Part shown: positions 24,519 through 36,198 of the stretch, in pieces
Position numbering within the stretch: position 1 is the first letter of the stretch
How the letters are laid out: each line of letters opens with the position of its first letter
Source of the DNA: Anas platyrhynchos
Lineage: Eukaryota > Chordata > Aves > Anseriformes > Anatidae
DNA: 64,000 nucleotides
Reading direction: 5' to 3'
Assembly: GCF_047663525.1 (NCBI RefSeq)
Contig: NC_092589.1
Coordinates: 106,386,001-106,450,000, forward strand
The notes under the pieces: generated by a model
Databases searched by the model: none
What the model was told of the DNA's origin: nothing
Seen by the model: the letters and a program-made list of their open reading frames with translations, nothing else
Program-made: the position numbers and the translations under genes

Positions 24519-25819
24519 ATCTGGGCAGCAGCATCTAGATTTTCACAGTGGCTAGCTCAAGGCAGCTCCTTGATCAATATGCACTGAGCCAGTCTACAAA
24601 AGCATTTAAGGCCTACGATTAATGGAGGCAGGAAAACACACTTAGCATAATGAATCATTCTTCAGAGGTGTTGATTTTTCACAGTATGCCTATATATACA
24701 TCTATATATAGGATGACTAGCTTCCTCATTCCTATATTAAGGCTATCTGACTCATTATGTTAAGGGCAGGTGCTTATTTTGTATGCATTGGCCTAAAAAA
24801 CTAGATAGTCTTGATGCAAACACCACAAGTGAGATCTATTTTACTTCACACATCTGTCAATCAACTGCTTAAGCCTAAACTATTCACCTTGTCTCCCTGT
24901 GTGGTCAATGGACAGAGACAGGTACTTCTTTAAAGTTATTATTCCTAGTAATTTACAGACACAAGTTTTAGGATGAGACATATTGCCATCCAGTGCTTCT
25001 TGTTTCTCATCAACTACTTAAAATTAGATACCTGACCATTAAAAGTAGGATGAATCCACCTTAGGTATTTTAAGACTTATTAAGACAGATTTCACAAAGT
25101 CTTGGTCAGACACATTTAACCTAGTTGGAATGAGTGACCGGCTGTAAGGTCACAGTACTTAATGCTGTGAAATACTAAGTAAGATACAAAAAGGAAGTCA
25201 CAATAAGACAAAAAGAAATGACTGGAAGAAGTTGTGTCTAAGGAGGGTTAATGACAACAACATAATTTAGAAAGTCTCTAGGAGACTGCTGAATGATTAT
25301 TTTCCATGTTGTGTCCCTCAGTTTGGCCATCCTTGACAGTCCCTAGCATGAACACAGCACTTTCCATCAGGCGTACTCTCCCACTCAATGTGTGAGAAGA
25401 AAATGTGACTCACCAGAGCTTGATAACACTTGTTTAGCAGGGGGTTTTTACTTGTGGCTGTCACACATTGTAGGCATAATAAAACAAGAAAAAATCAGTA
25501 ACCCAGATCTCTAGATAAGCAGCTAAGAAACTTCCTCTTACTTTCCCAAGTCGAGCATGACAATGTTCCTTCACCTTTTACTGAATGAAACTGCAGTCAC
25601 AGAAAAGGGCTTTGCAAGAAATCCATGGATCATGGCCAAGTGAAGGCCAAAGGATATCCCATTGCCAGAGCTTTGTGATTTCAGCAGAATTTTTGTTCAG
25701 GTATAACAGAATTATGTATGCTGTGTTATAAGATGAAGTACTGGAAGGACTTGTACCTCTACCCACATCAGCTCTCAGCTATGCCACTGAAGAACAAACT
25801 AAATCTAGGTAATTGCATT

Positions 25820-26024
25820 ATAAGAGGAACACTATAAAGTCTGCAATGTTCTCAAGCTGCCCAGAGATGCTGTGGATGTCCCATCCCTGGAGATGTTCAA
25901 GGCCAGGTTGAACAGGGCTTTGAGCAACATGGTCTACTGGAAGGTGTCCCTGCCCATGGCAGGGGGCTTGGAATCAGATGATCTTTAAAATCCCTTTCAA
26001 CTCAAACCATTCTATGATTCTATG
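25820..26024 (+). mobile_element. CR1 non-LTR retrotransposon, 3' end fragment
   Basis: From about 25852 the sequence follows the end of CR1 closely (AGCTGCCCAGAGATGCTGTGG, CATCCCTGGAGATGTTCAAGG, GTGTCCCTGCCCATGGCAGG) and finishes with CCATTCTATGATTCTATG, the family's 3' terminal repeat at 26007-26024. The start is blurred: similarity may begin near 25820. It is strongly 5'-truncated, so only the last coding bases and the 3' untranslated region remain. The clear 3' end and good match suggest it is one of the better-preserved CR1 copies in the window. Confidence 0.92.
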
Positions 26025-28552
26025 TATATTTGCACAACTCTATTATCAAATGCAGAGAGGAGAGCACTCTATACACAGAATTTCTGTAAAGATGAGAGAT
26101 TACATTCCTTGTGTTTTGTTGAGAAAATGAAGCCTAATACTACTAGAACTATTAAGGAGTAAACATAACAATGCAGTTTGGAAAACTGGCAAAGGTAAAG
26201 GTCCAAACCACAAAGAACAGTACTATTAATAAAGAGAAAGTTTATTTTGAGGAATTATGATGCCCTTTGAGATCACAAGAAAAAATTTTTTTGCAGAACT
26301 CTGTCCTTTAAAGTCTTTTCTATTTTCTGTGAGCTTAATACATTGGATTTCATTTTCTGTTTCCAATTCAGTCCCATTAAATTGCTCACCCTCGTATTAC
26401 TTGCATTATAATTCAAAAGGGAAAATTCCAATTACAGTTTCCCATGAGAGATATCTTTCTTGGATTATATCCCTCACCTATAGGATCTTATAAAATTTTT
26501 GAGACGTACCTGGGCAATATCCCACCTGCTTTCAGATAAACAACAGCAGGATGAGCATATCTTGGCCTTGAGTTACTGCGCAATCATTTTCTTGCTGAAG
26601 GTATTATAGTACTGGGAATGTATTTATTCATCTGTTAGAAGAAAACAAGCAGCTGGAAATTAGTTCCCTTGCCGACTGCAAGAGAGCTACTGGGAACTTG
26701 TTTATTTACTATTAAAATATATGCACTTGGCAGGGCATCTGATCACACATTATTTTGTCAAGAGGAGTAGGTATCTTGGAGACAAGGTAGCCTGAGTAAC
26801 CTGAGGACTATTTAAGGTACACAACAATTGTGGATTAATGTCCAAATATTTTCAGATCTTGTACCATTTTTGTTTGAATATTTTAGCATTATATATCCTT
26901 CTTTTCAAGAAGTTTTTGAAGCACAAGCTACCAAAACCAGATAGTTTGTAAGAGGAATTTTCTTTGATTTGATTTACCTCTAGAGTATTAATATATTTTA
27001 AAAAGAATTTGAGCTCAATCTTTATATCCAAGTGATGAACCCACACTGTTCACAAATCTATGCTAACACTACTAATGAAATAAACAGATATAAATAGTCA
27101 ACATAACTGAAAATAACTTGCTACCTTTTTGGTGTAAAATAAGGAGATTTTTTACAAACAAAGTCTTCAAACCTTTAGAACTCTGAAAATGGAACTGACC
27201 CCATTTTTTTTCCCCTGTAACTAAATAAGCACAGGAATGCAACTGCTTTATCTGAGTCCCTATTAACTAAATTCTAAAAATACTTTGAATGCATGTCACA
27301 GGCACAGCATTTGTGTGCACCTAATGCTTGGTGCAACTGCCTGCTGAGAATCTGAGGGGTGGAGGGGAGCTTGCAGTCGCTAGCACTGGCACTGAGGAAA
27401 AGGGAAAAAAAGAAGATGGATATGCTGTCCTACCTTTGATAAAGGATAAATATGTGGAGGAAGAGGCAGCTTTTTGGAAATGGAGAGAGATGAAAATAGG
27501 AGATGAGTTTGTATTTCACTATATCTAAAAATGTATACGCAGATGAGACTATAGTTTATCAGGAAAGGAAATTTAAATCCTGTAAAACTAAGATAAACTA
27601 GATTGATTGATTACTTATTTATTTATTTATAAACAGAGAGGAGAATGGTCATTATTTCCCACCCTAGGCTGGTACAGATCTGAGAGCCCTCCTGCTGAAC
27701 AGGCAGTGCTACCAGGCTCTTGGCTCCCTGTCAGCTAGCCACATGGATGACGTACAGCAAGGAAGGTGAGCTGGCAGGAAATGAGGTAGATTTTGAAACT
27801 TCCTGATTTCTCTTGGCCTGAAAAAGACTCCCAAGTTCTTTTGTAAAATGCCTGACCAGCTTTAGTTTTCGGGAAAAAAAAAAAAAAAAATAAAAAATAT
27901 CTTTTCTTCCTCACTTCTGCAGAGAATCTTCCTGAAGACAATCATAGGAACAACACCTATGTGCTTTGAAAACTTTTTATCTTGCACAAGGAAACATGAT
28001 GTCAGCTGCTTTCTAAACCAAACAGCCTTGGAATGTCCCATGCCTTCTTTTGGGATTTCTAACCCATGGGACAAAGCAAAGAAAAGAGAAAGAGTGAGAA
28101 ATGAAAACATTACACATCCAAACTGTGAAGGAAATTATTCACTGTGCATGTGATGAAGGGCTGGAATACCCAGTGGCAAGTGCAGAGCCACTGTGAGGGA
28201 AGGCATCACCTTCAGAAAAGAATGGATGCAGTGGGTGAGTGATTTGCTTGAGTGTATGGGGTCCAAAGAATAGGATATAACTTTATTTTAGCTTGGACAC
28301 CCAGCCACAGACAATTTTCCAGATGCTCTACGGTATACATTTCTATACCATGAAGCTCAGCCTAAACTACAGCTGGTCTACACTGCCCTCTCTTCTTTCT
28401 CTCCTTCTTTTTCACCCTCCACTTACTGCTCTAAAGAAGGGAGTATGATTATAGTCCCCCTCTTCGGTCCTTGCTATGCAAGACAGAAGGACATTGCTGG
28501 ATGGGAACTTTGATAACAATTGGCAAGTCAGAGGCTATTCACCATTTGTAAG

Positions 28553-28606
28553 GAAAACAAAACAAAACAAAACAACAAACAAACAAACAAACAACAACAA
28601 CAATAA
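28553..28606. repeat. (AAAC)n / (AAC)n-rich tract
   Basis: Tandem AAAAC, then AAAC, then AAC units, without G and with one T near the end. A low-complexity simple repeat. Confidence 0.9.
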
Positions 28607-28802
28607 AAACCTTTAAACTCAGATTTTATGCAATAGTATGTGTTTTAACAGATGACTTGGCATTTCACACATATAAAGGCTGTTATAGCCAGAAGCCCTT
28701 GTTTCATTATTACACAGGAATAGCAAGACTCTTCATTCCCAGACCTCCTCCATCACATGAAAGAAGGTTGGCTTCAACTTCTTTGGTAACTTTGAGCTTG
28801 TA

Positions 28803-28847
28803 CTTTGAGCAGTACATAGATGTACTGCTTTGAGCAGTACATCTATG
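28803..28847. repeat. Perfect 15-bp inverted repeat overlapping a 15-bp direct repeat
   Basis: CATAGATGTACTGCT (28815-28829) and AGCAGTACATCTATG (28833-28847) are exact reverse complements around a three-base loop, TTG. In the same stretch CTTTGAGCAGTACAT occurs at 28803-28817 and again at 28828-28842. A hairpin overlapped by a direct repeat in this way is what a replication template switch leaves behind. The stem is too short for an animal microRNA precursor and pairing does not extend outward. Confidence 0.95.
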
Positions 28848-29867
28848 GTTAGACTGAGACAAAAATACCAGCAGTGATCTGTGATTTTGTATTCCAACCT
28901 GGGTCACCTCAAAGGAGATCCATTTTAAGGACCTGGGTAACAACAGTTTTTAAAATCAAGTGCTTTTGAAATATCTGAAGAATCCTTTAACAAATTCTGA
29001 ATTTACATCATTTATTAGGCTGAAAATGGTAGCACCATAGGGAATGAACATACCCAAGAAAAAGCATTCAATTTGAGAAGTCATAGACAACATAACACAG
29101 TTATTTTTTAAAGATCATATTACATAATCAATGACTGTGGAATAAAGGACATTTCACAGCAACATTTCTGTGGTAGAAATGTACTCTGCAAGGTTTGTTC
29201 CATGGGAGAGAAAACCTGGAGTTAGAGATCACAAAGGCACATTTCATCTGTATTATGTAGCACAGCAATTGTTCCAATGCTACAGATGGCCAGGAAACAA
29301 CTGAGAAGCCACATTCTTAGCTTACAGTATGACATTTCTGGATTATTCACAGTAACACACATTAATATTTTACTCTGGCGACATTTATGCATGGAAAGCA
29401 TTACAACTATTATGGCTGGATTCTATGACTGACACACAGAACCTACACTGTGTGCCCTAGTTTGCTCTATGGCTTGGGAAATATGTTAGGAGAAGATATG
29501 AACAGTTTTCACCACATCTACAGTCCATGGCAGAGAGTGGCAAGTCTTCACATCCTGTCTTTCTTCCATTAGACCAACCAGGAAGAGCTGAATGCAAGCT
29601 GCTTCTCTGTGTTCAGAGGACAGGGAGAGGAAAGTAAAACAGTCACTTATTGGGACTGCCTACAACCCACATATACAGGGTGTGTGACCTGCTATAAGGC
29701 TTAGGCATGCATTTGCTTCACTAATGGCTGTAACAAGGTTTTTTCCCACTGTAGACCACTTCTGGCTGTACGTGTAGGTTGCAGTGTCTGAACAAACTTC
29801 AGAAGCATTACATTTGCTGTAAAAACTGGTAGCATAAACTACAGGTCACAAAACCCTAGCTTAAACT

Positions 29868-29869
<2 letters not shown>

Positions 29870-29901
<32 letters not shown>
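29870..29901. repeat. Poly-T tract (32 T)
   Basis: An uninterrupted run of 32 thymines, the longest homopolymer in the window. On the minus strand it could be a poly-A tail, but the minus-strand sequence beside it (downstream of 29902 on the plus strand) matches no retrotransposon or processed gene copy I recognise. Confidence 0.95.
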
Positions 29902-29904
<3 letters not shown>

Positions 29905-30931
29905 GAAATGTTTGATGAAGGTTCATACTTCGTTTCTCCTGCCAGAGTCAATGAGGTGTTATTCTCTGGTTGATGGGAACGAAAATATAATATCAAACTG
30001 CTCCAGCTGCTTACTTCAGTGAGCAAGCATCTAAGCCATAATTGAACAAGACCTGAAATACCCATGAGACCGGAAAAATAATTTTGTGGTCAAGAGAAAA
30101 GATGACCTTGTGGTTAAGTTAGGAAACCAGGGTAAGTTGCTTAGAGCCTAGGATAAGAAATTCTGCCTTGTGCAAAGAGTAAATCATGTACTACTTAACA
30201 GTTCAAATGGTCTTAAAATATCTGTGCATACAGTGCTAAACCTTTGCATATTGCAAACCACTTATGAATATCATATGGTTAACAGGGTATGTTAGGTTAT
30301 CAAGACAGACAGCTCGAGCCTAATATTTCTGTTGACCTAAAAGCTCCTGTTCGTGACCTTCACAGTGGCTATTATTCATAATCTGCCCACAACTTTTCAG
30401 GATGATATCTATCAAACTTTCAGAGGAATTCCTGTTTACATTTTAAATCAGAATCAATAGTTCACGTGTTCCAATAGCATGACTTCATTTCACTTTGAGA
30501 TCTGCCCTGCATTTCTCTTTCTAGGAAAATAACTTTCCACATACTTTTTAATCCTTTCTTTTTGCATGTCAAGATGATCTTTTACATTATACCACACAGT
30601 ACAATGTATTACCCTGGTACATTCAACCCTATCTTGCATTATTTTCAATTTCTTTTCTACCCTGGGCTCAGCTGTTGAATGAATTGCTCCAGAGTCTGTA
30701 ACTATCATCTTGTAAACACCCTGTTGAGAACTACCGGACTTTCAGAAAGTATTTTCAAAAATTAAATTTTCTTTTTCATGTAGTTATGGCAGGGACTAGT
30801 TATTTGTAAACTGTTATAAATGTTATAAATTTGCTGCAACTCTCTTCTTCCACCAAGAATACTGTTATTAGTTTGAAAATAAGGCTTATAAACAAGTCAG
30901 TAGAGTCCCTAGTCTGATGGTGTTGCTGATA

Positions 30932-31613
30932 ACCAGCACCTGGGGGTGCTGGTTGACAGCAGGTTGAACATGAGCCAGCAGTGTGCCCAGGTGTCCAACA
31001 AGGCCAAAGGCATCCTGGCCTGCATCAGAAATAGTATGTCCAGCTGGACTAGAGATGTGATTGTCCCCTTGTATATGGCACTGGTGAGAACTCATACCAA
31101 GACCTGTGTTCAGTTTTGGTCTCCTCATTACAAGAAGGTTACTGAATTGCTTGACTATATGCAGAGAATAGCAACAAACCAGGTGAAAGGACTAGAAAAC
31201 AGGTGTTATGAGAAACAGCTGAGGGAATTGGGGTTGTTTAGTCTACAAAGAGGAGACTGAGAGAAGACCTCACTACTCTCTAAAAATACTTGAAAGGAAG
31301 TTGTAACAAGGTGGGTATTGGTCTCTTTTCTCAAGTGACAGTACAGGAGAAAACGGTTTCACATTGTTCCAGGGAAGTTTTATGTAGGTTTGTATTGGAC
31401 AATAGGAAGAATTTATTCAAGGAGAGTGTTGTCAAGCATTGGAATGGGCTGCCAAAGGAAGTGGTGGAGTCCCCATCCCTGGAGGCATTTATGAGATGTG
31501 TGGATGTGGTGCGAAGGGACATTGTTTAGAGATGGCACTTGTTAGGTCAGGTTGATGGTTGGCTTAGTGATTATGGCTTTACAATATTTGATGTGTACCT
31601 GGTATGATTCTGA
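30932..31613 (+). mobile_element. CR1 non-LTR retrotransposon, longest fragment in the window
   Basis: This roughly 680-bp plus-strand segment follows the CR1 consensus from the late part of ORF2 (CTGGTTGACAGCAGGTTGAACATG...) through the 3' untranslated region to a decayed 3' end (GGTATGATTCTGATA). It is 5'-truncated, as is usual for CR1, so it lacks the endonuclease and reverse-transcriptase cores. A short stretch near 31549-31613 is more diverged than the coding part. It contains an obvious ORF2 C-terminal remnant, listed separately. Confidence 0.93.
30946..31529 (+). pseudogene. Broken C-terminal remnant of CR1 ORF2
   Basis: The translation is unmistakably the C-terminal part of the CR1 ORF2 protein, downstream of the reverse-transcriptase catalytic region. 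Landmarks are SQQCAQVSNKAKGILACIRN, then VIVPLYMALVRTH, VQFWSPHYKK, LRELGLFSLQ in the first frame (30946-31260), then GLFSQVT, NRKNLFKESVVKHWNGLPKE and VVESPSLEAF in another frame (31290-31529). The two parts are joined by a one-base deletion near 31250, and an in-frame TAA lies near 31282. This cannot encode a working protein. In intact elements ORF2 supplies endonuclease and reverse transcriptase for retrotransposition. Confidence 0.92.
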
Positions 31614-33557
31614 TAAAGCATTAATACTCAGGGAATGACTATGAATAAAAATAAAACTTTCAGTAAATATTAGATTGAAAATGAAAACTTTCTCAAATCT
31701 AGAGCAGTCTAGAACTAGGAGGGAGAGCAGAAGAGGAAGAGTGGGAGAAGCCAGACAAATAGGGCACTTCTGTAGGAGACCAGTATCTAAATCTGCTGGA
31801 TAACCACATCCCCTATGAACCTATTAATAATACATTAACTGATTTTTAAAATGTTTCTTCCAAATTTTCTATCTTAATAAATTCTCTTTTTATTCTTAAG
31901 CCTCTGGTGGAAAAACACTTCTAATCCTAATTCTTTTTTTTTTTTTTTTTTTTTTTTCTAAAGGAATTTCTATCTGTTTTGCCTTAAGCAAAAACTCCTA
32001 TTGATTGCTATAGAAAGTAGATCCTCATATATAAGTGAGAGACATTTTATTGTAATTAAATTGCCTTGATAAAACTGACTTTGTAGCTTCGTTATAAATA
32101 CCATTTGATAATCTGAATTTGCATCTTCTTCATTGCTTTTAGGGGGGAAAAAAGCAATGAAACAAAAATAAGTTTTCCTCTTTTAAGGTAAAAAACATTG
32201 AGGGAAAATAAAATAAAATGGAGAATACTACGTGCTATTTTTCTTCCATATGCTTCAAAGATAAGGTAGAATTTCTTGGAATATCTTCCTTTCTCTAGTG
32301 GAATGCGAACAAGCTTCCATTCCAAAACCCCTAGAACCCAGGAGGTATAAAACCAGGTATTGCCAAGCAAAACCAAAAGCATTTCTGATTCAGAGCTTTC
32401 AGCAATCACATTTGCTCTGCAGTATGACCATGACCACAGTCCAATTACTATGATGACGCAGGAGGAAAAGTCTATTGTAAGCTTCACTGCCTATTCATTA
32501 GGCCATGTCAAGAGAATTGTTTTCAGAAGAGCCCACTCATGTCTCAAGTGGCTCTGCTTTTACTGGGGGACTTGTCTGATGAAAATACTACAAAAGATGA
32601 GAAGTTCTTATCAAAGTTCAAGCCGGTTCAGAGCTTATGAAGACACTTCCAGGACAGGCTCAGGAAAAGAGCAATGGGAAGAAACATAAATATATATATA
32701 TAAAGTCTCAAAACCAGAACAACTCTTCTATGCTTTTCTTTTGGCTTTCCTAATTTCTTTGCCTTTATTCTTCACAATACACAAATGAACTGTCTAGAAA
32801 ATTTCCAAGTCAAAAGAACAGAAACATCTAGGAAGGATCAAGGTAAGGAGCTCTTTGTGTTCACTCAGTATAAAGCAAATAAATTTAGACCCAGCTTTGA
32901 CATAACTGTAATATCTGCAATCCCAACAAATTGTACCTGCTGCCAGGAATCATAGCAATAATTCTGCCATTTTAACGTTGCTTTTAATCCAAGAAATAAC
33001 CACTTATAATTCCTTTAGAGAAGCACTGCCACTGTGTGTTGCAGAAGGGTTCAAGTGCCAGCCTGGTTATATGGTTATATAGATCTTTTCCTGCATTAAA
33101 AATAATTTGAATAAAGGAAATTTAAAAAAAAAAAAAAAAATTACTTTTGAAAAGTATTTCAGAGCAATTCTCATTGGAAAGCCAGAAGTCATCTCCCACA
33201 CACCTCAGAGATAAATGATTAGAGCTATATAAGAGTAATTTATCTGAATGCTTATTACAGAGAAAGGATATTTAGCTTAGGAAATAGAAAATTCTTCATG
33301 TCTGCAGTTTGAGAGACGAGGGCATGCAATTTAAAGTTATTTTCTAGTACATCATTCTTAGGAGTCTTCTAGCCAAGTGGGACAGTCTCTATTATAACAA
33401 TTATATTTAATAATTACATATAATGATTTAAGTAGTTCAGTGGATATTGCAGAAATCAGATCTGTCTCAGTACAATATCTCAACACCTCAACTTAATATA
33501 TTTGTTTTAATAAATACATAATTGAAATTTACCAAAAGATATTATTGACATTATTGA

Positions 33558-33582
33558 TGTCAGTGACAAAAAGTCACTGACA
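33558..33582. repeat. Perfect 10-bp inverted repeat, A5 loop
   Basis: TGTCAGTGAC (33558-33567) and GTCACTGACA (33573-33582) are exact reverse complements around five A residues. It could form a small hairpin on either strand. No gene lies next to it, so a role as a terminator or binding site is not supported. Confidence 0.93.
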
Positions 33583-35209
33583 GCAAATGAGTTATGTTTC
33601 ATTTTGAATCCTAAATGAAGACCAGATCTAACACAAACTTGGGTTACTCCAACATAGTACAAAGTTATTGTCCTGCCCCTCTATACAACACAAAACCTTG
33701 ATAATAAGCTGTGAAAGTGATTGAAAGTAAGGAAGGATTTTTACTACGTAATTTTCTTCTGTTGTCAGTTGCATAAAGAATGGAATCAAGCACATTTCTG
33801 CATACATTTATGATCTTTATGTCCCTTTAATTGTGCCTTTGTGATAGGTGGCACATGAAATACTGAAATGAAAATAAAGGGAAATTCTAGAAATTGGATT
33901 TATTTATTTTGTCAGAGGCATTTTGCTTTCAGAGGTAAATTGAAGATGTAAGGTTCAGTTTTCAAATGTATTCAATTGCCTAGAATTGTAGTCAGATGCT
34001 GACATTACTTTCAAGTGTATCTCAGAAAGTTAGGTAATAATTCATCTTTAATTCAATGCTTGAACGTAATAATGGGAATCTAACTCTGTTTTGATGCATT
34101 GAAGTACCTTTGAAAATCTGTCTATTTACTTTGAGTTAAATCTAAATAAATCTAAAGTCTATATTGTAAAAAGCTTTTAGGCACCTAAGGCAATATATGA
34201 AATTTACCTGATAAAAAACAGATGCATTACAGACATCTATTTAGGAGCTAATAATTTAAATTCCCCTTATAGTTATTGGAAGCAATTGCCATTTTTAGTT
34301 TGTAATTCATTTCATCCTAAAGTATACATCTAATGCAAGATACATGCTGATATGGAAGCCAGATGAATAACACCAAAATAAATCCCCATTTCTCTAATAG
34401 TTATTTCTCCTAATTGACTGCCAAAGGGAGTGTGTAGGACCTGGCCAAGAAGAAGTGGTTGACATCTATGGATAGCTCAAGGTTGCCATCCTTCATTATC
34501 TAGCTCATCTTAATCCTCTTCCTAGAGTCATCCAGGTGTAAGCTAGATGCTGTGATGTTGATCCACAAGCCTATATAATCTAAAACTTTTAAGAGTCATT
34601 CTATTTAAGAATGACCAGAAACCTATTTAACCTATGGATAAATTACAGATATGTTCAATTACACAAACAAGAGAATTACACAGTCCTCCAAATGAACTCC
34701 CACCACCAAAAAATAAAAATAATAAAATCTAACAACCCCTAAAACTAAATATTTCTGCTTCTGGGGGAATTCTTATACTGGGTCTGAATCTTGAATCTCA
34801 AACTCAGAGAGTTTTCTTAGATATTTTCATTGTTGTTAATAAAATTTTTAATTATTTTCTCAGACTGATGAAATTGATAAGCAGAGGAGAATCAGGACAC
34901 AGGGGCATTAAAGTGAGAGACAGCCATGTAGTAACAATAAAAAGTCATTACTAAGTCTAAATCCTTTGGAAGATGGTTCTTACATCATATTCAAAACACT
35001 GGATGGTTAAACACATTGTTATTGTGGGTATCAATTAAAACAAAAATTCTACTAGTAAAAGTTAGTCCAAACCATTTAAATCTTTAATTTCTGTCTAATA
35101 AGCACATATCAAAAATCAAGCACCTGCACATGTATCTGAGGAGCTTTTAAATCTGATTGTTACAGATAAGCCATTTGTTCTGGTTGTTAAAGGTCAGTCA
35201 GTACTTCCA

Positions 35210-35236
35210 TTAACACCTTACATTTCAAGGTGTTAA
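35210..35236. repeat. Perfect 10-bp inverted repeat with T-box-like half-sites
   Basis: TTAACACCTT (35210-35219) and AAGGTGTTAA (35227-35236) are exact reverse complements with a 7-base spacer. AGGTGTTA is one base from the T-box transcription-factor half-site AGGTGTGA, so the arrangement resembles a spaced palindromic T-box site. The inverted repeat is a fact; the binding-site reading is a guess. Confidence 0.9.
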
Positions 35237-35826
35237 ACGCTGCCTGTAAAAATTCATTTTAGATGGAGAAATTAACCAACTTTTTTTTTTTTTTTTCAGG
35301 CAAGAATAAAAGATTCTTTCTTATAAGCAAATACAATCTAAAAGATATCTTAATTTTGAAATACAGAATGTCAAATAGAAATACCCATTCACTTGAATCA
35401 ATTAATTTTTTTGTGTTATACCTACATTACTTTAGTCAGGGAAGAATAACTTTTTTTCTGTTCAGGAAGTTGACATATTTTTGTAGGGCAGAGGAGGAAT
35501 AATTCCTAGCAAGAAATCCATATATTACCTTCATATAACAATACTGGAGAGTGGAGAGGCATCCTCTTTGGAAATATGTTCCACTATCTTTATTTGTCAT
35601 AAAGATTAAAGGTTCATCCATCATAAAATCCCTTCTGCACCAAGCAAGATTGTCTTTTGACATGGGTATACTTCATCAGTCCTCATAGGGATCTTTCTGC
35701 ACCAACTTGACTTTCAATTCAAGGACATCAGAGACCTAAAGTTTAGTCCTGGTTAGACCACTGGTCTACTGATCTCAGACATATCAAATCAAAGCTGATT
35801 TTCAACAGTGTTGTGGATGTTAATTA

Positions 35827-36198
35827 ATTGCAGGAACTGGTTGAAGTGCTGGAGGGCTGGGCTGCTATTCGGAGGGCCCATGCAACTTTGGAGAGGAGAA
35901 CAGACAGGACTCCATGAAATTCATCATAGGCATGTGTCAAGTCCTGCACCTGGAGAGGAATAACCTTGTGCACCAGTACAAACTGGGAGAAGACTTTCTG
36001 GAAAGTAGTTCTGAAGCGTAAGGCCTGTGGATCCCTGTCATCAAGTCTGAGCCTGGATCAGCAGTGAGGCCTTGAAACATGGGTGGCCCAACCTATCCTG
36101 CATTGGCAAGAATGTAGTCTGCGGTTTCAGGGAAGTGATACTTCTCTTCTGTTTGGCATCCGTGATACCACTTCTGAATACAGTGTCCAGTCTGGATC
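35827..36198 (+). mobile_element. CR1 interior fragment, interrupted by an LTR
   Basis: The plus strand matches the late ORF2 part of CR1: GAGGGCTGGGCTGC..., GTCCTGCACCTGGAGAGGAA..., CACCAGTACAAACTGGG, then GGAAGTGAT and CAGTGTCCAGTCTGG at the right end. It carries many frame-destroying changes and an apparent short internal deletion around 36060-36090, so it looks older than the copy at 30932. It stops abruptly at about 36198 where an LTR begins. The remaining 3' part of the CR1 is not found on the far side of that LTR. Confidence 0.85.

Larger units (their letters stand above)
10526..25819. other. Long stretch of unique A+T-rich DNA
   Basis: About 15 kb with no recognised gene, RNA or dispersed repeat. 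It holds homopolymer and simple-repeat tracts (T-rich 14461-14503, A22 at 15703-15724, ATTT units at 16244-16265, AAAC-rich 18173-18236, T-rich 19450-19468 and 22721-22750), a 15-bp tandem duplication at 13749-13778, a polypyrimidine tract at 23660-23707 and a weak exon-like frame at 24315-24518. Open frames reach only 122 codons (13163-13531, minus strand) and look like chance. Confidence 0.6.
26025..30931. other. Unique non-coding DNA
   Basis: No gene or transposon recognised. It contains an A-rich run at 27871-27890, AAAC-rich repeat at 28553-28606, the hairpin at 28803-28847 and a T32 tract at 29870-29901. Open frames up to about 80 codons have no recognisable content. Confidence 0.6.
31614..35826. 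other. Unique non-coding DNA
   Basis: No gene or transposon recognised. It contains T21-type tracts (31936-31957 and 35281-35296), an A19-type tract at 33122-33140, and two perfect short inverted repeats (33558-33582 and 35210-35236). The 131-codon minus-strand frame at 32092-32487 is hydrophobic and resembles no family. It is within chance length. Confidence 0.6.

Noticed and set aside
28815-28847. Hairpin as a possible microRNA precursor
   Set aside because: The stem is only 15 bp with a 3-base loop and pairing does not extend, which is too short for a Drosha/Dicer substrate.
32092-32487. 131-codon minus-strand frame with hydrophobic segments
   Set aside because: No recognised domain, no promoter or splice context, and the length is expected by chance in A+T-rich DNA.
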